DNA of 26,444 nt from JBLNBN01 sp050260015 (GTDB taxonomy: Bacteria; Bacteroidota; Ignavibacteria; Kapaibacteriales; UBA2268). Below, in pieces: positions 1 through 8,337 of the stretch. The notes beneath the pieces were generated by a model. That model saw nothing but the letters and a program-made list of their open reading frames with translations, did not search any database and was not told the origin of the DNA. Numbering within the stretch: the first letter of the stretch is position 1; the number at the start of each line of letters is the position of its first letter. The position numbers and the translations under genes were made by a program. Location of the stretch: NCBI GenBank assembly GCA_050260015.1, contig JBLNBN010000045.1, positions 1-26,444 on the forward strand, written 5' to 3'.

Positions 1-190
1 TCGGGTCCGTATATATCAGCGGATTATTATGAGCATACGAATACCTATTATAATCCTGCGGATTTTCCGGGCTGGAAATTACATTATCCGGGCTAAAGAA
101 CTTTCCTATGCGCGGGTCGTAGAGCCTCGCGTTCATGTTTATCAAATTAAACTGCCGGATATGCTCGTGCCCGGTGAAGCCGCGTTCGAG
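1..190 (-). repeat. RHS-core direct repeat, copy A
   Basis: This is homologous, without gaps, to 2184-2373 in the same orientation. Positions 110-190 are identical to 2293-2373; the rest is diverged but protein-conserving. The match stops abruptly at 190/2373. It is a possible substrate for recombination that swaps RHS tips. Confidence 0.9.
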
Positions 191-223
191 GCGCGCCTCC
201 CGCCGGAAACCTCCGAAATAGAT
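1..223 (-). pseudogene. Displaced RHS-core C-terminal fragment, partial at window edge
   Basis: Read on the minus strand, this stretch encodes the end of an RHS core, with recognisable pieces RGFTGHEHI, NARLYDPRIGKFFSPD and NRYSYAHNNP. The frame stays open to the left window edge. It is closed upstream by a TGA at 224-226, and no start codon or upstream YD repeats precede it, so it is not a complete gene here. It is collinear without gaps with the core of the large RHS gene (2184-2373), and 81 bp are identical. Known RHS systems carry such displaced 3' modules, made of a piece of core plus an alternative toxin tip; whether a tip follows lies outside the window. It could equally be a decayed remnant of a duplicated RHS gene. 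Confidence 0.75.
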
Positions 224-489
224 TCAAAGAACTCTATTAGCGAACGCATTAACTTACGCATTTATTTGATTTATTGCAAATTTAGGGGGGAAGGGGATGG
301 GCCGCCGTTTGTTGAACGTCTACGACGTTCGGGTATCTTTTGGGAGAATTGCCATTTCTATTGACGTTGAACCGCCACGCGGTTTGGGGGAGCGAGCAAT
401 TCAACAGCGTAGCCGTTTAACGTCAGTAGTCGCCGGGGTAGCGCGCCCTACCCCACCCCTCATTTCCGCGAAGGCGGAAATCTAAGGCG
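224..489. other. Gene-free stretch with two palindromes
   Basis: No convincing gene is seen between the RHS fragment and the YD/T9SS gene. It contains a hairpin with 7-bp arms at 435-441 and 448-454 (loop 442-447). It also contains a REP-like palindrome with 8-bp arms at 462-469 and 474-481. Plus-strand ORFs here are antisense readings without motifs. Confidence 0.6.
462..481. repeat. REP-like palindrome (copy 1)
   Basis: Perfect 8-bp inverted repeat around a 4-nt loop (ATTTCCGC, GAAG, GCGGAAAT). A related element, with ATTCCCGA arms and the same flank style, lies at 20434-20454. Both resemble dispersed intergenic palindromes. It also lies just past the stop of the minus-strand gene at 490-942, so it could help end that transcript. 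Confidence 0.5.
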
Positions 490-942
490 TCAATTCTCCT
501 TTATTATCTTGAACAGCTGCTGGCGGCCGTTCAGGTTTACGAGCATAAAGTAATGGCCGTTGACGTAGGAGCCGATGTCGAGCGTCATGGAGCTCTGCTT
601 TATCTTCATCTCGAAAAGGGGAGCCCCCTTCATGTCAACGAGCGTGATGGCGTTTGGCGAGTCCTCGAGCAGCTTGCCCGTTATTTCTATTTTCAATATA
701 CCAGTCGTGGGGTTCGGCGCGACGGTAATTTTGTTATCCGCGCCGAGGGCCGCCTCCACCTCCGTGGAATCGTTTGGTAGGCCGCGCTTCATGTATACGT
801 CGGTGCACCTGCGCTTTATTCTATTGCCATTGAGGTCGTAGGTATACTCTACGCCGGGAACGGGAAGGGGAGGTTGCGCCGTAACTTTTACTTCCGATAG
901 AACTAACATCAGAAGGGATATGGGAAAGAGTAACTTTTGCAT
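490..942 (-). CDS. Small exported protein with one YD motif and a T9SS type A sorting tail
   Basis: 150 residues. An N-terminal signal peptide (about 1-22, ending near VTAQ) is followed by a short segment containing one RHS/YD-like motif, YTYDLNGNRIKR (about 33-44). After a linker comes a C-terminal domain of about 75 residues that starts at ITVAPNPTTG and ends in LFKIIKEN. The PNP(T)xG entry, the DMKG turn and the GxYxxxV-like strand fit the type A sorting domain that directs cargo through the type IX secretion system to the cell surface. Most of the protein is thus signal, YD motif and sorting tail. It is encoded 115 bp downstream of the lipoprotein of the RHS locus and in the same direction, which suggests a link to RHS export or surface display. 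It could instead be the shrunken end of a former RHS gene. The sorting-domain call is fairly secure; the role is unknown. Confidence 0.8.
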   Translation of the reverse strand: MQKLLFPISLLMLVLSEVKVTAQPPLPVPGVEYTYDLNGNRIKRRCTDVYMKRGLPNDSTEVEAALGADNKITVAPNPTTGILKIEITGKLLEDSPNAITLVDMKGAPLFEMKIKQSSMTLDIGSYVNGHYFMLVNLNGRQQLFKIIKEN

Positions 943-1057
943 GGTATTGCTTTATCTTTAATATTAATAATGAAGTTGAGTGAGCATAATGTTATAGGAG
1001 CGTCTAAAAGTAATCCAATTTTATTGTATTACAATTTGATTAAAAGATTTGATATTA

Positions 1058-1507
1058 TTAATCATAACTAGGATGTTCTTCTTCCTCAAGGACGTTCCCC
1101 AAATATGCAATTTCGTAACACCACCGATTGTTCTTAAGGAAATATTCAAAACTTACATACCCCTTTTCCTTAATGTTTCTGAATACAATAATATGAATAG
1201 TATCTATTCTTGCCAAATCCACAGACTTATTTCTATAATTGAAGCTATAGCTTTTCCACATTATTACATCATCCTTATAGTACTTATATCTATGCTGTTT
1301 AATTGAATCACGATATTCTTTAATAAATACATCCTTTTGATCGCAGTAATATTCTGAAGCTTGGACAATATATGATGCGGAATCTAAATTATCTAATAAT
1401 AACTGAGCAAATTGAATTCTTTCCTTAGCCGCTTTATTATTACACCCTATTAATAAAGTTGCAATAATTAATAGAAAGCTCAAAATTTTTGTTCTATGTA
1501 TTATCAT
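1058..1507 (-). CDS. Small lipoprotein behind the RHS gene; candidate immunity protein
   Basis: 149 residues from the ATG at 1507; the longer reading to 1582 would overlap the RHS gene and hide the signal peptide. MIIHRTKILS starts a type II signal peptide with lipobox LLIGC, so the mature protein should be membrane-anchored in the envelope. The body is hydrophilic and rich in Tyr, Lys and Asp. It holds one internal Cys (EYYCDQ) and a C-terminal strand-like part with FEYFLKNNRWCYEI. The gene starts 32 nt after the RHS stop codon and is markedly AT-rich, like the RHS tip itself. In polymorphic toxin loci this position belongs to the immunity protein, and an envelope lipoprotein would suit a secreted or periplasmic effector. 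It appears homologous to the lipoprotein at 19418-19840 (shared RI, C, WC and FL positions). Immunity function is inference only. Confidence 0.72.
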   Translation of the reverse strand: MIIHRTKILSFLLIIATLLIGCNNKAAKERIQFAQLLLDNLDSASYIVQASEYYCDQKDVFIKEYRDSIKQHRYKYYKDDVIMWKSYSFNYRNKSVDLARIDTIHIIVFRNIKEKGYVSFEYFLKNNRWCYEIAYLGNVLEEEEHPSYD

Positions 1508-1539
1508 TTTATTTCTCAATACTATTATAATTGATTTTA

Positions 1540-4500
1540 TTAAGGCATATCTTCTAAAGGTAACCCATATGTCCTGCGCCAATAGTTTGTATAACTTATA
1601 GCATATGCTTCTCTATTAGCTTTTGACCAATTTTTATAATCAGGTATATTATAATAACCATAACAATGAAAAGCTTCATGAATTACAGCTTCAATGAGCA
1701 AAAAAGGTCGTTTTTCTTGTTCATCCCACCATGATTTATCTACTTTAAAACCATAACCAGGCCTACTAATGCCATAGAGAAGAGTATAACTATCTAAATA
1801 TAATGACTTAGTTGAGGGAGAAAACAAGCCGACATAATATTTATCGCCACGAGCATTAGCGAGAGAAATGCCATCTTCAGCTATTACTTTGACACCTGGT
1901 TCAATTTCATAATCAGGGAAAAAGTAATCAAATTCTTGAAGAGCTATAAGGTAATTTCTTTGCATAGTATCACGTTCTTCTTCGGTTTTTTCCTTCATCA
2001 CTTTATCTGAATAACTTAACAATAAAGGTAATTTTTTAGCACGCCACATTGTAGGATCAATTTGCCAATCCACAAAGAATTCATAAGGTATATCTATAAA
2101 TGGATTTAAATTTTGAGGCAGAAATTGATTATAAATATCATCAATAGGTTCTTCATAGAAAGGTCCTTCCGGAGTATTCCCCGTCGGATCGGTATATGAA
2201 AGCGGGTTATTCAACGCATAGGAATACCTATTATAGCTCTGCGGATTCTCCGGGTCTGGGATATAACTATCCGGGCTTAGGAATCTCCCTACGCGCGGGT
2301 CGTAGAGCCTCGCGTTCATGTTTATCAAATTAAACTGCCGGATATGCTCGTGCCCGGTGAAGCCGCGTTCGAGTATATCGAAGTTAGGGACGTTCATATC
2401 GTTATAGTAATTTGTCATCCAGTCATTGAAATGTCGCGGATTTCCCCAAGCGTCGTAGCTGAACTTAGCTACCACTGTCACTTGGACCGGCGTCGGTGGG
2501 TTAGTAAGAGGAGTTGAGTATTCGACCTCCGATAATGCTAAGATGGACCCCAAGTAATCCTTCTGTACGTAGTAAGTCTTTTCTAGCTGAGAAGACTGAA
2601 GGGTAGTTTTAATTATTGTAGCTATTAGCCCGTTCGGCGTATTGATGTATGTTATTTCTTTAGTCGTATTATTGTTATGATAGACGTACTTTTCGTAATC
2701 GGCAAGGTAATATTTCGTATAATCGTCACTCCACACACCATTCACTAGTTTTTTAAATTTCACTTCCAGCCTGGAGTTATCCCAACCGTATTGAAATGTC
2801 GCATCGTCCTCGTCGTCCTGCAATCGTTTTATTAACCTAAGGTAGTTATATTCCGTTACCTGTAGGTTGGGGATATATTTTTCAGAATAAGGCGAGTTTG
2901 AAGTAGCCTTTACCGCTTGGTAGGGCTTAGTAAGAACTAAATTGTTATTTGAATAAGTCTTGTATTGATAGTTTCCAATCTCATTATTGCTCTTTATACT
3001 ACCGTCGTCGTGGTACTCCATGCCAAACGGTTTAGCTTGGCCAAGTAAATTGTTAGTAGAATAAATATCCGTTAGCCTGTAAAGGTCGTCATAAACAAAA
3101 GCGTCTTCCTGGTTGTGCGTTGGGAGCAAATCCTTCCTGTATGAGCACGTCCGGGTGACAGCGTTGAAGGAGTATTCCAGGTTTTGTATCGTAGCGCCCA
3201 TAGCCGTAGTGACTGTTTGGGTGGGATATTTAAAGCTATTAAACATTCTCTGAGTCTTCAACGCGCCGCACCCCATGTCGTACTCGACCGACGCGCCGTC
3301 TTCGTTCATTACCTTCATTTCCCAAAGCGTTTCGTTATTGCCGCCGTCCACGCGGTCTGTTTTATACATCAAACCAGTTATAGCGTCGTAGTTCATTTTC
3401 GTTTCGACGCCGGAGGGGTAGGTTTTCGTTGAAAGCCTTCCGAAGCCGTCATAGGCGTAGGTGTATGGATACTGAGTATAAGTTGAATTTTCGTGTATAT
3501 TTTCGTACTTATTAGTAACGTTCCCGAAAACGTCGTAATCAAAGAGACTTTGATGATACCATTCCCATGACGTACCCATATATAGATCGATATGATCTAT
3601 CTGCCCGGCGCCCGGCTGGGAACCGGCTTTATAAGAATACATAGTCCGTTGCTCAGTAGATAATTCGTTATTGTTTGCGTCAACTTTCCTAATTATTTCC
3701 TGTTGGACTCTTCCTAACTCATCGTATGAGTAATATTTATTATAGTGATACACCTGGCCGTTGGCGTCTTTATCGGATTTAAGCCTTTCCCACTCCAATT
3801 CTCCAAACGCATTGTACTGGTACGCGAATTCTCCCAAATTGTCGTCCGTAAGTTTAATCATATTTCCATAGCTGTCGTAATCTCGTGTTATGCTTAAGGC
3901 ATCGGCTTCATCTATGGCCTTCGAAGTCGTATTTAGCAGCTTAAAATTATTTGCGTAAGTATACTTCACAGAATTCGTGGCGATTCCCGAGGAGTTAATT
4001 TCCGAGGATTCAATTATATTGCCCAAAGCGTCGTATTCCTTAAATACTTCCTTACCGGCCGGGTCTGTTATTGAAATACCCCTCGCTTTGCCGCGAGAGC
4101 CATACGTAGTGGTAGTCGTTTGATTTTTATCGGTAACCTGAGACGGTCTAAGATATTGATCGTAGTAATAGTTAATTTCCAATGGTGAACCGGATGTAAA
4201 ATACGGATATGATTGGGAACGCAACCGGCCGTCATCGTAGTAATGCTTGTCCACTATTAATTTATCGCTCGTATTAAAAGCTTCCGTTTCGGTACGCAAT
4301 TCCCTGCCAAGAGAGCTGTAATAGGTAATGGCGGACGCCGTCGAGCTATTGGAAGATACTTCTTTGTAGTAGAGCGCGTTCGAAGGCGAGCCGCTCGTCG
4401 ACCAATTGAGGTTCGATTCCATTACTGTATAAACAGGACTTCCTGCTTGAGAGCCCGTTAGCTTAGTCGCCTTTTTCTCCCTATAAAATTCATCATAATC

Positions 4501-7500
4501 ATACGTCGTTTGTATGCCGTTTACGTCGGTAGAGTATTGAACCGCCCCGCTATGCGGGTAATATTCATAACCTGTGGTAAGACCCGCATTAGTTTTTGAC
4601 GTCATAAATCTCCCCGATGGATCATATGACATTGTCGTCTCTCGAGGGGGAAGAGAACCGTCCGCAACCTGCGATAGGCTCGTAGAGATCACGTTGCCGT
4701 ATTGGTCATAACCGTAAGTAATCGAGGATTCGCCGGACGTCGATATATTATTAATAACTTTATTAAGGGCAAAGCCGGTATTTTGACCATAGTACTGATA
4801 ATCAACTTCACTATTAAAAGTACCAGTATTTGGTTCCCTATGAGACGAGGTAATTTGTTTCGTAAGAAAACCGTTTCCCCACCGTAACCCAATAATATCG
4901 TTATAAACCTTATCTACGGTTTGATATGCTATCATGACGTCGTCTTCTAAGTACGAGGTATTTTCAGTTATAACGTTTTCATAATCATCTACGTTGTCGT
5001 AGTGAGTAATTGTGCTTGTATTGGTCAGTAAATCCTTGGTGACGCACGTATCGGGCGAATAGAAATATGTATTGCCGCCGTTAACGGTTTGCAACTGATA
5101 TGTCCATCTCTCGGTATTGGTAAGCACATTATTTTTTGTGACAGATTGTTCTTTAGGTTGCATAACGAAATGCGCGTCATTCGTAAGCCCGAATGTTAGC
5201 TTTTTACCGATCTGCGTATAGCCGCCATCGTATTCCACAGATGTAGATGTTTTAAAATCAGAAAATCCCAAAAAACCCTTGTATTTATGAACTAAACCCT
5301 TATTGTATGAATAGCTTATTGTTGAAACAGGTGAGTAAGAAGAAGACAAAGAAAATTGGTAATTAGAAACCGAGGAAGTTACAAAAATATTAGACTTTAT
5401 TGTAGTAATACCGGATTCAAGATTATAATCGTCGAAAGTATATACCTTTTCTCCGTTATTAGTGTAAGCATTTCTATTACTTATAGCATCGTAATTAACT
5501 TCAGTTTTATTCCCTAACCCGTCTTTAATTGTTTTCAAATGCAATGGATTGTTATTGCTAGAAAAGGTTAGAATAGAATGGCCGTTAGTATTGTCTATAC
5601 AATAAAGATCGCTATTCCCATCGCCGGTAAAATCGATGTTCTTACCTGACAATTGCTTATCTTTATAGTATATATCTCTAAACTTCGTAGGATCTAATAA
5701 TGGATCGGTAGTAGTAAAATATTGTTGGCTGAACTTATTCATAGTAACGCTAAAGAAGCAACCGTAGACAGATATATCAGGTTGATCGTCAATATGTTGA
5801 TTATATGATATTAATATGTCCTTTTTGCCGTCGCCGTCCAGATCTAAGACAAATAATGAAAGCGGTCCATAAAATGGAATTTTTACAGAAAGGTTTAATT
5901 TACGTTCGCTCGTAAAACCATTACCTGTACCGTATCGATAATAAATTTCTCTATCATTATCTATATATACTATGTCGGTCAAGCCATCTCCGTTTAAATC
6001 GCCAAGATCATATTTGCAATCTTGTTCTATAAAATCGATTCCGGATGTAACTTTCGGATTAATGTATAAATTTTCGTTGAATTCCCCAAAATATGTTTTT
6101 GCAACCTTTTTTACATCATAATAAACAAATCCTACATCTGAATAGCTGTTAATATCTAATTGCAAAGGAAAAAAGACGGTGTTTTCATCCCATGCGTCAT
6201 ATACAGAAATCCATGGCCCTACTTGTGTTGAGTGAGTAATATCCAGTGGACTCAAACAAAGAACTTTTTTACCGCTGCTATTAGTTGTTTTCCATTTCAT
6301 AATCAAATATTTTTCGCCATTAGAGCCGTAATTCATAGGGACCAAGGTGCATTCTTCTGGGTCAATAAGACCATAGCCACCTGATATTACAAGCGGTTGG
6401 CTCATCCCGATTGAATTATCGCTATTTGGTTGGGGCGAAAATCCAATACCGCAATTACGTGGATAATTATCCTCAGAAGTTGAATAGGAAAGGTATCGAG
6501 CGTGATAAATATTTATTCCAATGGATTCGTAACCATTGACTGGTGATTTATGATAGTTAAAAACTGCTATATCGTCCAACCCATCGCCGTTAAAATCGGC
6601 AGCTACACACTTATCTGGATAAAATTTATTATCGCCTCCGTTCCAATAGGAGTAAGTGTCATAAGTTTGAAACATCTTGGAAGTGCCGTCAATACCATAA
6701 CTAACAGGTGCGAACGAATATGAGCCTGAGCCATTATTATATTGACCTAATTCGAGATACCAGAATGCCCATAAATGGCCATCGATCAAATGATTTCTCT
6801 CTATTCTCATTCTATCCTGAATTCCGTCGCCGTTAAAATCGCCAAACACGAAGTTTTCATTCTCACTGGCAATAATTGGTAATCTCTGAACCAAAGAGCT
6901 TCTCGGGGTAGGCTTATCATAGCTGAAGACTGTAGGATTCAACTCTACCCCATTCTCCCCGATCTCCGTAATAGAGACCAATTGGGAATACGAGGAAGTT
7001 CTGACTCTTCTTGTTTCAGAATTGCTTACTGTATAATAAGAACTGAAGTCATATTCTTCTTTATTATTAGTATACTTTAATTGGTAGGTCCTTAATACTT
7101 GGGCGGGACTAGCTCCAATATAACTAACCTTGATTTTGTCTAATATAACCTTTTGCTTAATCGAGGCTCTCGAATTATCGTTTTCCGAATCGAAATTATT
7201 AGTGTTATTAATAGCCAAGAACATCTCATTCTGATCGCTACGGTATGCATATTCAAAGGAAATTTCATAAAAAGGGTTAGTAGAACTCGAGGTTCCAGTA
7301 TACTTTATGCTCCTTACTACGGATTCGCCCGACCCGTTTTTAGGATTATTATTGTTCAGGTTGTAATAAGAAAATGAAATATAATTTCCAAATTTGTCAA
7401 TTATTTTACTGACTTTCCAAGCTATCGTACACGGAACGTCTTGATTGGCTTGTTTATATACTACAAAAACGCGGGAATCCGGGGAATTCCCGTATTCAAT

Positions 7501-8313
7501 AGTGGTACCATCTTTTGTTTTAACAATAAAATATACATCATTAGGCGAGCTACCAAATTGTTGGATCCTCATAGTATTTCCGACTTCCGTGCCGTATACA
7601 GCGCCGCTTTGCCCAAAAGAGCCACTAACTAATACTAACCTATTTCCATCGATATTAAGCTTATCTTCCGAAAGATTATTACTAAATTGCTGGATCCGAC
7701 CGTCCCTAAACATATCTTCGCAGTTACGGGTTATCATGGAAAGACCTGAGAGACCCCATCCCCACCCGGCTATTCCATTGCCGCTTTGGCTATTATAAAC
7801 TAATGATATTTTAGGTTGCAAGCCGTTTATACCTGCAGGCGTATATATAGGAATAGAATACGAAAAAGCGCCCGTTGGAGAGACATTGGAAATACCCGTA
7901 GTTGAACCGACAGGCAACGAAGTATTGATGTTTCCCGACTCCAATTGCGAAATTTCATTTTGAGTTAAATATTTGCAATAACTAATATAGAGTGGGTCCA
8001 CTAAGCCATGAAATTCAGTTGCGGAATTCGCTTTAAAACTAAATCCTGGGTTTAACCTAATTGCGTGGCTTCCTATAAATTCAAATGATTCATTACTCGA
8101 TGGATTTTGTATAAAGTTCGTGTTGCTCAGCACAAAAGAACTGTCTTTATAGCTGCCTGGTGAAAATACAACTTGGCCGAAAGCCGAAGGGCACCAAAAT
8201 TGAGTTAAGCAAAAAACAACTATGAAGCAAGTTATGCTATTCATTTTAAATTGCGCGCAGGATCCGAAATTTAAAGTCCTAAGCATGCGGATATTCTTAT
8301 TAAAGTGATACAT
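1540..8313 (-). CDS. Giant exported RHS/YD-repeat protein with C-terminal HExxH zincin-like tip
   Basis: 2257 residues. A signal peptide is clearest from Met24 (MNSITCFIVVFC to AFGQ; start at 8244), so residues 1-23 may be untranslated. The N-terminal part includes an AIRLNPGFSF motif seen in Bacteroidota surface proteins. A SpvB/TcdB-like segment follows from about residue 130 (FSYSIPIYTPAG, SGNGIAGWGWGLSGL). Five DxNGDG-type FG-GAP/VCBS calcium loops lie near 490, 575, 773, 826 and 897. YD repeats run from about 1200 (YGYDQYGNV, YSYDELGRV, FDYDVFGNV and others) to the RHS core at about 1960-2045, with GFTGHEHIRQF, RLYDPRVGRFLSPD and NRYSYALNNPLSYTDPTG. The variable tip (2046-2257) contains H2212-E-A-F-H2216 and, 18 residues on, E2235 in REAYA, a gluzincin-like metal site. 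RHS shells encapsulate and release toxic tips in known systems. A tail-fibre-like gene precedes it by 24 nt and a lipoprotein follows by 32 nt. No T9SS tail is seen on this protein. Target and delivery route are unknown. Confidence 0.9.
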   Translation of the reverse strand: MYHFNKNIRMLRTLNFGSCAQFKMNSITCFIVVFCLTQFWCPSAFGQVVFSPGSYKDSSFVLSNTNFIQNPSSNESFEFIGSHAIRLNPGFSFKANSATEFHGLVDPLYISYCKYLTQNEISQLESGNINTSLPVGSTTGISNVSPTGAFSYSIPIYTPAGINGLQPKISLVYNSQSGNGIAGWGWGLSGLSMITRNCEDMFRDGRIQQFSNNLSEDKLNIDGNRLVLVSGSFGQSGAVYGTEVGNTMRIQQFGSSPNDVYFIVKTKDGTTIEYGNSPDSRVFVVYKQANQDVPCTIAWKVSKIIDKFGNYISFSYYNLNNNNPKNGSGESVVRSIKYTGTSSSTNPFYEISFEYAYRSDQNEMFLAINNTNNFDSENDNSRASIKQKVILDKIKVSYIGASPAQVLRTYQLKYTNNKEEYDFSSYYTVSNSETRRVRTSSYSQLVSITEIGENGVELNPTVFSYDKPTPRSSLVQRLPIIASENENFVFGDFNGDGIQDRMRIERNHLIDGHLWAFWYLELGQYNNGSGSYSFAPVSYGIDGTSKMFQTYDTYSYWNGGDNKFYPDKCVAADFNGDGLDDIAVFNYHKSPVNGYESIGINIYHARYLSYSTSEDNYPRNCGIGFSPQPNSDNSIGMSQPLVISGGYGLIDPEECTLVPMNYGSNGEKYLIMKWKTTNSSGKKVLCLSPLDITHSTQVGPWISVYDAWDENTVFFPLQLDINSYSDVGFVYYDVKKVAKTYFGEFNENLYINPKVTSGIDFIEQDCKYDLGDLNGDGLTDIVYIDNDREIYYRYGTGNGFTSERKLNLSVKIPFYGPLSLFVLDLDGDGKKDILISYNQHIDDQPDISVYGCFFSVTMNKFSQQYFTTTDPLLDPTKFRDIYYKDKQLSGKNIDFTGDGNSDLYCIDNTNGHSILTFSSNNNPLHLKTIKDGLGNKTEVNYDAISNRNAYTNNGEKVYTFDDYNLESGITTIKSNIFVTSSVSNYQFSLSSSYSPVSTISYSYNKGLVHKYKGFLGFSDFKTSTSVEYDGGYTQIGKKLTFGLTNDAHFVMQPKEQSVTKNNVLTNTERWTYQLQTVNGGNTYFYSPDTCVTKDLLTNTSTITHYDNVDDYENVITENTSYLEDDVMIAYQTVDKVYNDIIGLRWGNGFLTKQITSSHREPNTGTFNSEVDYQYYGQNTGFALNKVINNISTSGESSITYGYDQYGNVISTSLSQVADGSLPPRETTMSYDPSGRFMTSKTNAGLTTGYEYYPHSGAVQYSTDVNGIQTTYDYDEFYREKKATKLTGSQAGSPVYTVMESNLNWSTSGSPSNALYYKEVSSNSSTASAITYYSSLGRELRTETEAFNTSDKLIVDKHYYDDGRLRSQSYPYFTSGSPLEINYYYDQYLRPSQVTDKNQTTTTTYGSRGKARGISITDPAGKEVFKEYDALGNIIESSEINSSGIATNSVKYTYANNFKLLNTTSKAIDEADALSITRDYDSYGNMIKLTDDNLGEFAYQYNAFGELEWERLKSDKDANGQVYHYNKYYSYDELGRVQQEIIRKVDANNNELSTEQRTMYSYKAGSQPGAGQIDHIDLYMGTSWEWYHQSLFDYDVFGNVTNKYENIHENSTYTQYPYTYAYDGFGRLSTKTYPSGVETKMNYDAITGLMYKTDRVDGGNNETLWEMKVMNEDGASVEYDMGCGALKTQRMFNSFKYPTQTVTTAMGATIQNLEYSFNAVTRTCSYRKDLLPTHNQEDAFVYDDLYRLTDIYSTNNLLGQAKPFGMEYHDDGSIKSNNEIGNYQYKTYSNNNLVLTKPYQAVKATSNSPYSEKYIPNLQVTEYNYLRLIKRLQDDEDDATFQYGWDNSRLEVKFKKLVNGVWSDDYTKYYLADYEKYVYHNNNTTKEITYINTPNGLIATIIKTTLQSSQLEKTYYVQKDYLGSILALSEVEYSTPLTNPPTPVQVTVVAKFSYDAWGNPRHFNDWMTNYYNDMNVPNFDILERGFTGHEHIRQFNLINMNARLYDPRVGRFLSPDSYIPDPENPQSYNRYSYALNNPLSYTDPTGNTPEGPFYEEPIDDIYNQFLPQNLNPFIDIPYEFFVDWQIDPTMWRAKKLPLLLSYSDKVMKEKTEEERDTMQRNYLIALQEFDYFFPDYEIEPGVKVIAEDGISLANARGDKYYVGLFSPSTKSLYLDSYTLLYGISRPGYGFKVDKSWWDEQEKRPFLLIEAVIHEAFHCYGYYNIPDYKNWSKANREAYAISYTNYWRRTYGLPLEDMP
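2184..2373 (-). repeat. RHS-core direct repeat, copy B (within the RHS gene)
   Basis: This is the gapless counterpart of positions 1-190 and encodes the most conserved end of the RHS core. Left of 2184 the reading frame enters the AT-rich variable tip, so the repeat marks the core/tip junction. Confidence 0.9.
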
Positions 8314-8337
8314 AAAATAATAAGGGTTCGGCTTCAG

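Noticed and set aside
29..485. Two plus-strand ORFs (111 and 62 residues) over the left edge
   Set aside because: The first is antisense to the RHS-core fragment and the second lies in palindrome-rich intergenic DNA; neither shows a start context, signal or family motif.
1508..1582. Upstream start for the RHS-linked lipoprotein
   Set aside because: It would overlap the RHS gene and place 25 residues before the lipoprotein signal peptide, destroying it.
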